Source of the DNA: Pseudarcicella hirudinis
GTDB lineage: Bacteria > Bacteroidota > Bacteroidia > Cytophagales > Spirosomataceae
Length of the DNA: 64,000 nt
Assembly (NCBI RefSeq): GCF_900115665.1
Contig: NZ_FOXH01000005.1
Span: forward strand, 388,033 to 452,032
Direction of reading: 5' to 3'
A program made the translations under genes and the position numbers. Of the stretch, positions 51,679 through 62,379 are shown piece by piece. Positions within the stretch are counted from its first letter, which is position 1; the number at the start of each line of letters is the position of its first letter. Below the pieces are notes generated by a model. That model was given only the letters and a program-made list of their open reading frames with translations, was not told the DNA's origin and did not search any database.

Positions 51679-54435
51679 TTAAAGTTTATAGCGAATTCCG
51701 ATCAGATAACTTCTCTGGTAATAGTCCTCACGAATGAGTGTTTTGTTACCGCTGGCATTTTCCTGAGGGATATTGGCATTTACAGGGTTGGTATTCTTGA
51801 TAAACACTCTCATCGGGGTGTTTAACAGGTTGTTGGCTTTGGCAAAAATGACCCAGTTTTTACCAAATTTGCGTTCAACAGATGCGTCCATCTGTATGAA
51901 GGCTTCCTGCCACAGGTCATTATCTAAAAACTGTGAAACGGTATTAATACGCTCTCCTGTATACGAAGCAGCGATTTGTGCATCCCAGCCCGTTTTCTGA
52001 TTTTTGTAGAATAAAGACACATTTCCAACATGTGCCGACTGTCCGTACATTGGTCTTGTCTGGTTTACATTCTGCGCTTCCAGGTTACCGCTCTGATTCC
52101 GGACACGAATCATTTTTTTAGTGGTGATTTCTGAATTGGTGTAAGTATAATTAGCCTTGATTCCGAATTTCTGAAAATACTTTATCGCATCAAGTTCTAA
52201 ACCGTAGTTTGTGGCATCTCCAAAGTTTCCGGGTGTATAGAAAACATCCTGTCCTCTGGTCTCATCCAATTGCAGCGTGTATTCAATGGGATTCTGAATC
52301 TTTTTATAGAATACCCCTGCCATAAACTGATCCGAAGCTGTCGGGAAGTATTCATAGCGGATATCAAAATTGTCGGCAATAGCTCTTTTCAGATCCGGAT
52401 TACCTCTTTCCTGGTATTCTTCATTGACAACTTTTCCCGGAACCAGCTCAAAGAAACCTGGTCTGTTGATAGAGCGAAAGTATGAAGCACGTAAATTCTG
52501 GTTAGGCATCAGTGCATATTTCGCATTGGCACTTGGCAGCAGGTCTGTATATTCCTGGTTTCCGGTCGGCCTTAATTCTCCGAGTGGAAATAACATCGAA
52601 TATCCCTGATCGGTATGCTCAACTCTTAAACCTCCGATGATCTGCAGATTAGATTTCTGCCATTTTGCCATTCCGTATCCTGCTCCGATCTTTTCAGAAG
52701 CTGTATAATTCAGCGCAGAGGCTACAGCACCCCGTGGATTCTCCACACTCCACGAAATATCTCCGTAATCTGTAAAGTCTTTTCCGTATTCTGCGAAAGG
52801 ATTAGTTGGTTTCAGGACGTAATTGTTATAAAAGTTATCTCTGCTTTTGTCACGGTACATTCCTCCGAAAGAAATTTCAAGCAAATTGTTTTTTAAAGTG
52901 GTCAGGTATGTTCCGTTTACATATCCGGCTAAATCACGGTCGGAATTATGTTCCCATCTTCTTGTACTTTCCTGAGGATAGGTTTTTGTTTCTTTAAAAT
53001 TGACTCTTTTTCCCAATAAACTAACAGAAGTATTATATGGGTTTTCATTGGTGGCAGATGAATAAACCGCAGACCACTGCATCTTGAATTTATCAGTCAG
53101 CTTATGTGTTCCCTGTAAAGTACTGTTAAAAATCTTCTGAACGGTTAACCTTGAACGTGTGGAATAAGTAAGACCTGCATTACCTGAAACCGGATCATAA
53201 CCTCCTGAAGAGAAATCAGTTGTTTTGGTATCCCTCAACTGCTCATTGGCAAGATTCATATATGCATTGTACCATTGAAGCTTATGATTTTCGTTCAGAC
53301 GGAAATCCATTTTAGCATGCAGTCCCAGGCGGCTTTGTTGTTCTGAATACTGTCTTTCAGCCAAACTGGTAATTCTGGAAGATTTTTCGGTATCATAAAC
53401 CGTCGAAGAATAAAATAAACTATTGCTTCCCCGGTAAGTATTCTGGAAACTTCCGGCCAGAATTACACCGAATTTATTGTGATAAAATCTGTTTCCTACT
53501 GAAAAACCTCCTACAAGATTCAGCATTGGTCGTTTGGAGGTATATTGCACTGCGCCTTTTGGGAAATCCTTTAAAGTAGCATTGTAATTATTCCCGTATT
53601 GTTCATAAGGAGATTTGTAATTAAGGTCTTTGGTATTAAAATTAACAAAATCCCTGTCCATAAAAAGCTGGTTGTAACCGGTGGCAAGATTGGCACTGAC
53701 TTCAAGTCTTTCCGGAGCATCTTTCATAACCATATTGATAACCCCACCAACGGCATCTCCTTCCATATCAGGCGTTAAGGTTTTAAAAACCTCAAGTCTT
53801 CCCAATAATTCCGAAGGGAAAATATCCAGGGGAACGTATCTGTATTTGTTGTCAGGACTCGGAATTTTAATACCATTCACTAAAGTATAATTATATCTTT
53901 TGTCCATTCCCCGAAGGATGGCATACTGCCCGTCGCCGTTACTGTTTCTTTCGATTGAAATTCCGGAAACCCGCTGTACAAGATTGGCTACTGTCAGATC
54001 CGGTGAAAGTTCTATCGCTTTTCCGGAAACAATATTCATTAACTGATTGGCTTTTCTTTCAGTTTGTCTGGCTGCATTTTCTGTAGATTTATCAACATTT
54101 GCAGAAACGACTACTTCATTAAGCAATTGTCTGGCATCTTCTTCCAATGCGATATTCAGGACAAGGTCTTTGTTTCCTACAACAATTTCTTTGGTGTAAG
54201 TCTGAAATGACACAAAACTTACATGAATCTGATAAACCCCGGCCGGAACATTCTTTATGGAAAATGTACCGTCCAGACCTGACACATCATAAAAACCTTT
54301 TTTGGATAATCTGACAGAAGCTCCTGTTATAGGTTCACCTGTTTGTTTATCGAGAACTGTTCCTTTTAGCGTACCCCCAAGAACCTGGAGACTGAAGAAA
54401 CTTAAAATCACAAATAGTAAAATTCTTTGGCACAT
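51679..54435 (-). CDS. TonB-dependent receptor, phytate/phosphate locus
   Basis: Start at 54435 (MCQRILLFVILSFFSLQVLGG) gives a proper signal peptide. A carboxypeptidase-like domain follows (GTVLDKQTGEPITGASVRL...). Then come the plug (TVANLVQRVSGISIERNSNG, then ILRGMDKRYNYTLVNGIKIP, and GDAVGGVINMVMKDAP) and a 22-strand-type barrel. It heads an operon with a beta-helix lipoprotein and a phytase. That co-location points to uptake of phytate, inositol phosphate or a bound metal; the substrate is not proved. Confidence 0.88.
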   Translation of the reverse strand: MCQRILLFVILSFFSLQVLGGTLKGTVLDKQTGEPITGASVRLSKKGFYDVSGLDGTFSIKNVPAGVYQIHVSFVSFQTYTKEIVVGNKDLVLNIALEEDARQLLNEVVVSANVDKSTENAARQTERKANQLMNIVSGKAIELSPDLTVANLVQRVSGISIERNSNGDGQYAILRGMDKRYNYTLVNGIKIPSPDNKYRYVPLDIFPSELLGRLEVFKTLTPDMEGDAVGGVINMVMKDAPERLEVSANLATGYNQLFMDRDFVNFNTKDLNYKSPYEQYGNNYNATLKDFPKGAVQYTSKRPMLNLVGGFSVGNRFYHNKFGVILAGSFQNTYRGSNSLFYSSTVYDTEKSSRITSLAERQYSEQQSRLGLHAKMDFRLNENHKLQWYNAYMNLANEQLRDTKTTDFSSGGYDPVSGNAGLTYSTRSRLTVQKIFNSTLQGTHKLTDKFKMQWSAVYSSATNENPYNTSVSLLGKRVNFKETKTYPQESTRRWEHNSDRDLAGYVNGTYLTTLKNNLLEISFGGMYRDKSRDNFYNNYVLKPTNPFAEYGKDFTDYGDISWSVENPRGAVASALNYTASEKIGAGYGMAKWQKSNLQIIGGLRVEHTDQGYSMLFPLGELRPTGNQEYTDLLPSANAKYALMPNQNLRASYFRSINRPGFFELVPGKVVNEEYQERGNPDLKRAIADNFDIRYEYFPTASDQFMAGVFYKKIQNPIEYTLQLDETRGQDVFYTPGNFGDATNYGLELDAIKYFQKFGIKANYTYTNSEITTKKMIRVRNQSGNLEAQNVNQTRPMYGQSAHVGNVSLFYKNQKTGWDAQIAASYTGERINTVSQFLDNDLWQEAFIQMDASVERKFGKNWVIFAKANNLLNTPMRVFIKNTNPVNANIPQENASGNKTLIREDYYQRSYLIGIRYKL

Positions 54436-54692
54436 TTCGTTTGGGAGAATTAGTCGCGGAAGAGAAAAATATTCCGGCGATTCTGATTTCATTGACGATG
54501 CAAAGTTGCAGAAACCTTGCGCTGATGTCCAAATTAAGAGGGGTTACAAAAAAGAAACACCGTTACAAGTGGCGTTAACAGAAAGGCAACAAAGTAAATA
54601 TTTATTTTACAAGATACTCATATTCAAATAATTACAAATTCAATTTTGATACATTATCAAATCATTACCGTTACATTACCGAATTGTTACCT

Positions 54693-56348
54693 TCAGGAAA
54701 GTGTCTGAATAAAGGTTGTCAGACTCTCACCTTGTTCAAGATTAAGCTTCTTCCTCAGGCGGTGTCTGGCCACCCTCAGGCTGTCAGAAGAGATGCCTAA
54801 CAGGGAAGCAATGTCGTTTGAGCTAAGGTTCATTTTCAATAAAGCAACCAGCCGCATATCATTTGAAGACAAATTTTCGGAATGGCTTTTCAGCTTGTCG
54901 AAGAATGTTTGGTGTACCTGTTCAAAAATACTTCTGAACTCTTCCCAATGCTGATCGTGGTTAAAACTTTCATTAATCTCCTGCATAATCTGTCTCAATT
55001 GCTTCTTTTGGTCACGCTTGTCATCTTTAACCATTTCCTCTATCTTTTTATAGAGTTTTTCAAGCAACTGATTTTTCTGGATTACATGAAGTGTATGTGT
55101 GCTAAGCTCTCTGCTTTTAACATCCAGCTCATGAGTCAGTTTTTCTTCCAGCAATTTTTTATTCAGTAATTCGGCCTGAATCAAATCATTCTGTGCCTGA
55201 AATATGTGTTTATTCTGTTCACTTAAAGTTCTTTCACTGGCAATTTTCATGCGCTGTCTGCTTATTACAAGCATGCCTGAGAGCCCCAGAAGAATCACCG
55301 CTATCGCAGCACCGATTCCAATAATCTGATTGATTTTTCTCTCATGGTTCAGACTTTCGATCTGATTATTTTTTCGGGCAATATCATACATCACCTGTAA
55401 AAGTGCTACCTGTTTACTGCTTTTTTCAGAGTAAATCTCCAATGCCATTTTCCTGCTCAGTTCCAGGTAGTAATAGGCACTGTCATTTCTGTTCATCAGG
55501 TTATAGGTTTTCGCCAGGTCACGATACGCACCGCTTTGCTGGTAGCGTTCGTTATGAATTGTTGATAAACTCAGTGCCAGGCGGGAATATTTCAACCCTT
55601 CGGCATATTTTCCGGTTTTACGGAGAACATCCCCGAGATTGTTATAAACTTCAATCTGGGCCAACACATTTCTGTTCAACTGATTTACTTTCAGCGAATT
55701 ACTGAAATAATAATAAGCAGAATCATACTTTTCAAGGTCTTCGTAAATACTGCCCAGATTTTCATAAATTTTTGCGATTCCCTGCTGATTCTGAATCTGT
55801 TTATATTGTTTAAGCGCTAATTTCTGAAAATAAAAAGCACTGTCATATTTTTGTTCTTTCTCATATAAATGGCCGATTTTGCCTAATGTTACAGCTACAC
55901 CTTCCTCATTTTTCAGGTTTTTGAAGATGTTCAGTGCCTCATTATAATTCTTCCAGGCAAGATGCTGTTGTCGGTTGTAGAAATATAATATCCCTAAATC
56001 ATTCAGATTTTCCGCAATTTTCGCTTTGTTATTCAGGTTTAAGAAAAGCTTATGGGCTTGCAGATGAAATTCGATCGCCTGCGGGAAATGCCCGAAATGG
56101 AAACAGATCTGCCCCATTTTCTGCAGACAATCCGCAGCATTCAGATTATCTTTCTGTTCAATAGCTTTGGCATAGGAAGATTTCAATGCCAGAAATGCAG
56201 AATCCGGATAATTAATAGTCCCGATTTCCCGAAAATCCTCATTTTCGAGGTATCCTTTTGATGAACTTTGCGCCAGGACATAATTAATGTGGCCGGAAAA
56301 ACAAGTCAGGAAAAAGAGCGTAAAGAAGAGAAAGGGGATTTTTAGCAT
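54693..56348 (-). CDS. TPR-repeat membrane protein with C-terminal LuxR-type helix-turn-helix
   Basis: A 551-residue protein with signal sequence MLKIPFLFFTLFFLTCFSGHINYVLA, then about six TPR-type repeats (each starting near AKIAENLNDLGILYFY and similar). A membrane helix lies about residues 340-360 (IIGIGAAIAVILLGLSGM) and a coiled coil follows. The C-terminal HTH (LVALLKMNLSSNDIASLLGI, then SSDSLRVARHRLRKKLN) resembles LuxR. A periplasmic TPR sensor with a cytoplasmic DNA-binding end is common in Bacteroidota. Its position between PLC and the TonB operon suggests control of phosphorus-scavenging genes. Confidence 0.82.
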   Translation of the reverse strand: MLKIPFLFFTLFFLTCFSGHINYVLAQSSSKGYLENEDFREIGTINYPDSAFLALKSSYAKAIEQKDNLNAADCLQKMGQICFHFGHFPQAIEFHLQAHKLFLNLNNKAKIAENLNDLGILYFYNRQQHLAWKNYNEALNIFKNLKNEEGVAVTLGKIGHLYEKEQKYDSAFYFQKLALKQYKQIQNQQGIAKIYENLGSIYEDLEKYDSAYYYFSNSLKVNQLNRNVLAQIEVYNNLGDVLRKTGKYAEGLKYSRLALSLSTIHNERYQQSGAYRDLAKTYNLMNRNDSAYYYLELSRKMALEIYSEKSSKQVALLQVMYDIARKNNQIESLNHERKINQIIGIGAAIAVILLGLSGMLVISRQRMKIASERTLSEQNKHIFQAQNDLIQAELLNKKLLEEKLTHELDVKSRELSTHTLHVIQKNQLLEKLYKKIEEMVKDDKRDQKKQLRQIMQEINESFNHDQHWEEFRSIFEQVHQTFFDKLKSHSENLSSNDMRLVALLKMNLSSNDIASLLGISSDSLRVARHRLRKKLNLEQGESLTTFIQTLS

Positions 56349-56368
56349 TTTAAAGCAGGGTAAATAAA

Positions 56369-56404
56369 ACCACAGGCTTAAGCTTTACCGGATAAACCTG
56401 TGGT
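56369..56404 (-). terminator. Terminator after the phospholipase gene
   Basis: On the minus strand ACCACAGG pairs with CCTGTGGT, followed by TTTATTT (56369-56376 and 56397-56404). Confidence 0.6.
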
Positions 56405-56413
56405 CTGGAAATG

Positions 56414-59002
56414 TTAAAGATTAATTCTACCCATCAAAGGATCTGTAAATCCTTGTTTCCCGGTTTCAACATGTCCGGCATATCGTTTTTCAAATGAGCT
56501 GTTTCCCTTCACTTTTACGCTAAGGTCATACCAGTTATAGCTTTTCGACAAATTAAGATTCACTTCAATTGAGGCCTGCATAGAACCTGCACCACCTAAT
56601 TCTTTTACCTGTGATCCGGTTTTATACGAATTGTCAATGATTTCAACAGTGACAGGATTGACTTCGGAATTGGTAATCTTCAGGCTGACATTTCCGGTCA
56701 GTTTCTTTGCATTTACATCCGAGCGCTGGTATTCGCATTTTACTTCAATGTTCGGCTCGTCTGCATTTCCGGTAAATTCCCTGAAAAAACCATTCGGTCC
56801 ATATACCCGAAGATGATAATCCTGCTGTCCGAAATCTTTCAATGCCCATGAATCTTTCAGTGAATCCCCTTTAGATACGGCATAGTTTCTGACATTCACG
56901 TCTTCAAAACCGGTTACATTACCCTCTTTATCTCTTGAAGCAAATTTTTCAGGAGCGTACACAATGAAAGGTGAACCTTCAGCTTTTGTTCCGAATACCT
57001 CATTTGAAGCAGTAAAAGAAATTTCGAAAGCACTTTTATCTTCAAACAAATTCCCTTCTGCGTACAATTGATACGGCAAAGCACAGGCCGGTCTTACTCC
57101 TGCCTCTTGTTTTGGCAGCAACGGAGAATATTCAGCATCTTTATTTACGGATGTTATTTCCTCTGCGCTGAGCTTTTTGTAATTCGACGGAAGTTCTTTG
57201 AATTTTGCTTTGTGTACAGATTCAATAAACGGGTTTTTCTGAACAAATTCCGGTAAATTGATCTTCTCACCGTTGTATGGTTTGAAAACTGAAGACAAAT
57301 CTCCGCAAATCGTTCTTCTCCATTCCGTAATATTGGTTTCCTTAATCTTTTTACCTGATTTCTTACTGGTAAACTTTTCCAGAAACTGAATCACAGAAGT
57401 ATGATCAAATACTTCAGAACAAACATTTCCTCCCCTGCTCCATGGTGAAGCAATCAATAATGGAACACGGAATCCTAATCCGATAGGACCACTTCTGGCA
57501 TCTTTTTCAGGATTGTCATGAGGTCTTTTCAATTCCTGTGCCAAACTAACCTGTTCTGCTGCCGCATCAATTCCTTTGGAAACTTTTCCGGCATATCTGT
57601 CATTCGGGTGCGGTGCGACAAACGGAGGCACATGGTCAAAATAACCGTCATTTTCATCATAAGCCAATATGAAGATGGTCTTTTTCCATACTTCAGGGTT
57701 TTTGGTCAGAATATCCAGTGTTTCTGACAAATACCAGGCTCCATACCATGGCGCTCCCGGGTGATCCGAGAAGTTTTCAGGAGCAACCAGCCATGAAACG
57801 GTAGGCAGATTACCTTTACTGACATCTTCCCTAAACTGATAAAGCACATCCCCTTTCGGAACAGACACTTCTCTTTTTGTTCCGTTATCATCGTAAGACA
57901 AAGAAGTAAGGCTGTGATAATCAACGTCTTTTTTATTTGTTGTAAATGCTTTCCGGTGAATATTCTTTTCAAACTCAGAAAGTTTTTCAAACTTTTCCGG
58001 AGCCCATTTCACCACATCTTCTTTGGCAATTACCAGGTAATGTTCTTTTCTTGCAATGAGTTTTTTAGTCTTCTCCAGTTCAGGAGAATCAGCCGGAAGC
58101 GTTTTCAGTTTCAGGTTTAATTCCTTAATTTCTTCCGGTAAAGCAATCAGCTGAGCTTTCAGGTAGGCATGATATTCAGGAGAGAATTTTACATTATATT
58201 TCTCAAACCATTCAATCGGATTATCTGTAAAATTACTAAGCCAGGCATCCTCATCACCGGAAAGCCCTGTCGGAAGGCTGATTTCATTCTGGTATATTTT
58301 CCATGAAACGTTATTTTCTTCCAGTCTTTCCGGAAATGTTTTCCATTTTGCCCATTTTTCATAGTCAACATCTTCGTTCTTAACATTTGCCATGGAGCCT
58401 TCTTCCGGTTTTTCACGAATTGTACCTGACCATAAATAAAGACGGTTAGGAGTAGTTCCGGTTAAAGAAGAACAAAAATTCTGATCACAAACGGTAAAAG
58501 CATCAGCCAGTGCATAATAGAAAGGAATATCTTCCCGGTTATAATAGCCGAGGGTCAATGGCATTTTTTTGTACTCACGATTCCCGGATTTTTTTACATC
58601 CAGCCATTTGTCAAATTTCCCGTTGTTTCTGGCATCTACCTGATTCTCCCATGAATGCGGCAAAGAGCTCATCCATGTTGCATTTGAATCTTTTAAATTG
58701 AGTCGGAAAGGTGCAAATGTTTCTCCTTCTTTATTAGACTGAAGCCAGACTTTATTACGATTTGGGAGGGTTATTGCACGGGGATCATTAAACCCTCTTA
58801 CCCCCTGCAAGGTACCGAAGCAATGATCAAAAGACCGGTTTTCCTGCATCAGTATCACCACATGTTCTGCATCCATGTAGGTACTTCCCTCTTTGGGATT
58901 AATAGCCATTGCTTTTTGAATGGAGGCGGGTAACATCCCTGCCAGACCTGCCCCACTGGCTAAAACTGCCGCTTTTTGAATAAATTCTCTTCTTGTTTCC
59001 AT
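56414..59002 (-). CDS. Tat-exported phosphocholine-specific phospholipase C
   Basis: An 862-residue protein. METRREFIQKAAVLASGAGLAG is a twin-arginine signal. The phosphoesterase core follows (EHVVILMQENRSFDHCFGTL; TTPNRLYLWSGT; AYDENDGYFDHVPPF). Two C-terminal immunoglobulin-like domains close the protein, as in PlcN/PlcH-type enzymes. It should cleave phosphatidylcholine or similar phospholipids outside the cell, releasing phosphate-bearing head groups. It stands alone on its transcript, next to the TPR regulator. Confidence 0.92.
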   Translation of the reverse strand: METRREFIQKAAVLASGAGLAGMLPASIQKAMAINPKEGSTYMDAEHVVILMQENRSFDHCFGTLQGVRGFNDPRAITLPNRNKVWLQSNKEGETFAPFRLNLKDSNATWMSSLPHSWENQVDARNNGKFDKWLDVKKSGNREYKKMPLTLGYYNREDIPFYYALADAFTVCDQNFCSSLTGTTPNRLYLWSGTIREKPEEGSMANVKNEDVDYEKWAKWKTFPERLEENNVSWKIYQNEISLPTGLSGDEDAWLSNFTDNPIEWFEKYNVKFSPEYHAYLKAQLIALPEEIKELNLKLKTLPADSPELEKTKKLIARKEHYLVIAKEDVVKWAPEKFEKLSEFEKNIHRKAFTTNKKDVDYHSLTSLSYDDNGTKREVSVPKGDVLYQFREDVSKGNLPTVSWLVAPENFSDHPGAPWYGAWYLSETLDILTKNPEVWKKTIFILAYDENDGYFDHVPPFVAPHPNDRYAGKVSKGIDAAAEQVSLAQELKRPHDNPEKDARSGPIGLGFRVPLLIASPWSRGGNVCSEVFDHTSVIQFLEKFTSKKSGKKIKETNITEWRRTICGDLSSVFKPYNGEKINLPEFVQKNPFIESVHKAKFKELPSNYKKLSAEEITSVNKDAEYSPLLPKQEAGVRPACALPYQLYAEGNLFEDKSAFEISFTASNEVFGTKAEGSPFIVYAPEKFASRDKEGNVTGFEDVNVRNYAVSKGDSLKDSWALKDFGQQDYHLRVYGPNGFFREFTGNADEPNIEVKCEYQRSDVNAKKLTGNVSLKITNSEVNPVTVEIIDNSYKTGSQVKELGGAGSMQASIEVNLNLSKSYNWYDLSVKVKGNSSFEKRYAGHVETGKQGFTDPLMGRINL

Positions 59003-59425
59003 AAATTTAAAAGGAAGAATCAGTTATTTTGAACCCTAAATTTCCATCTCTTTTTGATAATCTCTGTAGGGGTTTATTATTCTCCTTATTTTTCTGAGTA
59101 TAGTATAATGAAAAGTATGTCTTTTTCTGTTTCAGGTTCAAACATGCAAAAGAACCCATTGCTTCTTAATTTCAGGCGTGTTGCATTTTAAATTATTGTA
59201 AAACTTAAAACTTCTCCCGAATCATTTCAGTATTTTGTCAACGGGGGGATTTTACTCTTTCAAAACTGATTCTTTTTTCAGAATTTATCTACTCAAAATC
59301 AGTTTTCGTATAGTCTTTACAAGGTTTCATCTTCTTTTGGCTTAATTGGTTATTTCTCTGCTAAACCCTGTTAAAACGGTCATGTCTAAGCGGTAATTCA
59401 AGTACCAAATATAATCCTCAAATTC
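59003..59425. other. Divergent 423-bp region between phospholipase and outer-membrane protein genes
   Basis: No gene. A 10-bp inverted repeat AAAACTGATT (59262-59271)/AATCAGTTTT (59297-59306) could bind a regulator. No clear TAnnTTTG box is seen for either direction. Confidence 0.35.
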
Positions 59426-62305
59426 ATGAAAAATCTCCAGTTTTTGCTAATGTTTCTGTTTATTTCCAGCTCAGTATTTGCACAAAGCAACCAGCTTTCA
59501 GGCAAAATTACTGATGGAAAAAATGAAGCTTTGATCGGAGTCAATATTATCCTGACAAGCGTTGCTGATGCCAAAATTAAGCATTTTGCGGTAACAGATA
59601 CCAGCGGAAATTTTAAATTCGCCAAACTCAATCCTGAAAAATATACACTTAAGGCAACTTATGTAGGCTTTGATGATTTAACTCAGGATATCTCAATTAC
59701 GCTGGAAGATCAGAATCTGGGAGTAATTCAAATGTTTGAAAAAAGTAATGTTTTACAGGAAGTTCAGGTAAAAGCCAAGGTAGCTGCTGCGATTCAAAAG
59801 GGTGATACACTGCAATACAATGCTGATGCTTTTAAGGTAAATAAAGATGCACAGGCAGAGGATCTGTTAAAAAAGATGCCCGGAATTACAGTTGACAACG
59901 GAAGTGTAACTGCACATGGCGAAACCGTGAAGGAAATTCTGGTTGACGGTAAGCCTTTTTTCGGAGACGATCCTACGATTGCTATGAAGAACCTTCCGGC
60001 AGAGGTAATTGATAAAATTGAGGTTTTCGATAAGCAAAGCGATCAATCTCAGTTTACAGGATTTAACGATGGAAATACCAGTAAAACGATTAATATTATT
60101 ACCCGTGCGGACAAAAGAAATGGAAAGTTCGGGAAAATTTATGGTGGATACGGAACCAATGATACCTATTCTGCAGGTGGAAATATCAATCTTTTTAACA
60201 AAGACCGCAGGATTTCAATTGTCGGGATGAGCAATAATATTAACCAGCAAAACTTTTCATCTCAGGATTTACTGGGTATTTCAAGTTCCGGAGGTGGTGG
60301 CGGAGGAGGTGGTCGTGGAGGTGGTGGACCGGGTGGCGGTGGAAATGCCAGCAATAACTTTCTGGTTGGACAGCAGAGTGGGATTAATAAAACTAATTCT
60401 TACGGGATAAATTATTCGGATAACTGGGGCAAAAAGTTAACAGTCAGAGGAAGTTATTTTTTCAATAACAGCTCTAATACTACTGAAAAATCCTCTCAGA
60501 GAGAATATTTTCTTTCTACCGGAACGAATCAGTTTTACCGGGATTCTACTTTGAGTACCAGCATGAATACCAATCACAGGTTTAATTTCAGATTTGAATA
60601 CACCATTGACCCTAAAAACTCTATTTTATTTACCCCAAGATTGAGCTTTCAAACGAATAATTCAAACAGCTCAACCCAAAGCCGGACCCTGCTCGGAACG
60701 GTTTTGCAAAATACTTCAAATAACCAGACGCAATCTAACAACAGCGGTTACAGCTTTAGCCAAAACCTGCTTTTAAGACATAAATTTGACAAAAAAGGCA
60801 GAACTCTTGCCTTCAATTTTGGTACAGATATAAACAACAAGGATTCCCAAAGCGATCTGATGTCGAAAAACGAGTTTTTTGGCAAAACTCAATCAGTACA
60901 GCTTATCAATCAGCGGACTACGGGAAAAACCGACAGCTATCAATTGACCGGAAACCTTACTTATACAGAGCCGGTTACAGACAAATCCATGTTGCAGTTA
61001 AGCTATAACATAGGCTATTCCAATAACCAGTCGTCAAGACTGGTAAACAAAATCAATTCGGCGAGTCAGGAATATGATCAGTTAGATTCCCTGCTCAGTA
61101 ATAAATTCGACAATGATTATGTTACGCAACGATTCGGTGTGGGTTACAATATTATGGGTGGTCAGAAGCTGCGTCTGGTAACCAACCTTTCTTTTCAGAA
61201 AGCTGATTTATCGGGTCAGCAGCTTTTCCCGATCAATAATGAAACCAACAGGACTTTCAATAATATCATTCCTATGTTGATTTTCGATTATAAAATCTCT
61301 GATGACAAAAAATTCCATCTGATTTACCGTGCCTCTACCAATGCTCCATCTATCAGTCAGTTACAGAATGTTATCAATAACTCCAATCCATTGGTGCTGA
61401 CTACCGGAAATCCGAATTTGCAGCAGGAATACAGTCATTCCCTTTCTGCGAGGTATTCAATTACAACTCCTGCCAAAGCGCAAAGTTTTGTGGCTTTGCT
61501 GAGTGCCAATTACACCCTTAGCCCAATCGGCAATTCAACACTCATTGCTGATAAGCCCATTACCTTGCCCGGCGGCGTAGTTTTGGGTCAGGGAGGGCAA
61601 TTGATTCGTCCGGTCAACTTTGATAATTCAGTAACTGCCAGAGGATTTGTCACTTATGGCACACCTCTTAGTTTTATAAAGACCAATTTAAACCTCAATT
61701 CAAGTGTGAATTACAGTCGTTCACCGGGCTTAATTAACGATCAGGTCAATTTTTCCAATAATTATACCTTCTCTCAGGGGATTGTGCTGGCGAGTAATGT
61801 CAGTGAAAAAGTGGATTTTACTTTATCTTATAATTTCAATTACAACAAAGTTGAGAATACTATTCAATCTAAGCTGAACAACAATTATTACTACCAGACT
61901 GCGAGTGCTAAATTTAACTGGATTTTTGGAAAAGGATTTGTTTTCCAAACGGATCTTAACCAGCAGACTTATACCGGACTGGCTGACTCATTCAATCAGA
62001 AATTTACGTTATGGAATGCCGCTTTTGGCAAAAAGTTCCTGAAAAAGCAGGCAGGAGAATTGAAAATATCAGTATTTGATTTACTGAATCAAAACAGCAG
62101 TATCACCCGTAATCTGACAGAAACCTATCTGGAGGATGTACGATCTCTGGTTTTAAGAAGATATTTCATGCTTACATTCACCTACAGCCTGAGGGCTTTC
62201 GGATTGGGTGGAAATAGCGAAAGAAACAGAAATAATCCGCCAATGGATGGTGGCGGAGAAAGACGTTTTGACCGCCAGGGCCCGGGAAGAATGGGGAATT
62301 TTTAA
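59426..62305 (+). CDS. Large outer-membrane beta-barrel protein, TonB-receptor-like
   Basis: A 959-residue protein. MKNLQFLLMFLFISSSVFAQ is a signal peptide; a carboxypeptidase-regulatory-type domain follows (LSGKITDGKNEALIGVNIIL). A plug-like part (DTLQYNADAFKVNKDAQAED, then LLKKMPGITVD; VKEILVDGKPFFGDD) then leads into a barrel. This fits the outer-membrane beta-barrel family related to TonB receptors. A low-complexity Gly/Arg stretch (about residues 290-310) follows the plug. No SusD partner is present. Substrate unknown. Confidence 0.85.
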   Translation: MKNLQFLLMFLFISSSVFAQSNQLSGKITDGKNEALIGVNIILTSVADAKIKHFAVTDTSGNFKFAKLNPEKYTLKATYVGFDDLTQDISITLEDQNLGVIQMFEKSNVLQEVQVKAKVAAAIQKGDTLQYNADAFKVNKDAQAEDLLKKMPGITVDNGSVTAHGETVKEILVDGKPFFGDDPTIAMKNLPAEVIDKIEVFDKQSDQSQFTGFNDGNTSKTINIITRADKRNGKFGKIYGGYGTNDTYSAGGNINLFNKDRRISIVGMSNNINQQNFSSQDLLGISSSGGGGGGGGRGGGGPGGGGNASNNFLVGQQSGINKTNSYGINYSDNWGKKLTVRGSYFFNNSSNTTEKSSQREYFLSTGTNQFYRDSTLSTSMNTNHRFNFRFEYTIDPKNSILFTPRLSFQTNNSNSSTQSRTLLGTVLQNTSNNQTQSNNSGYSFSQNLLLRHKFDKKGRTLAFNFGTDINNKDSQSDLMSKNEFFGKTQSVQLINQRTTGKTDSYQLTGNLTYTEPVTDKSMLQLSYNIGYSNNQSSRLVNKINSASQEYDQLDSLLSNKFDNDYVTQRFGVGYNIMGGQKLRLVTNLSFQKADLSGQQLFPINNETNRTFNNIIPMLIFDYKISDDKKFHLIYRASTNAPSISQLQNVINNSNPLVLTTGNPNLQQEYSHSLSARYSITTPAKAQSFVALLSANYTLSPIGNSTLIADKPITLPGGVVLGQGGQLIRPVNFDNSVTARGFVTYGTPLSFIKTNLNLNSSVNYSRSPGLINDQVNFSNNYTFSQGIVLASNVSEKVDFTLSYNFNYNKVENTIQSKLNNNYYYQTASAKFNWIFGKGFVFQTDLNQQTYTGLADSFNQKFTLWNAAFGKKFLKKQAGELKISVFDLLNQNSSITRNLTETYLEDVRSLVLRRYFMLTFTYSLRAFGLGGNSERNRNNPPMDGGGERRFDRQGPGRMGNF

Positions 62306-62379
62306 AGGATTTTAACGGGTTTCGTTTTCAGTACCCAATGTTTCATAGATTCCGGGACTGAAAACGAAATCTGACATAT

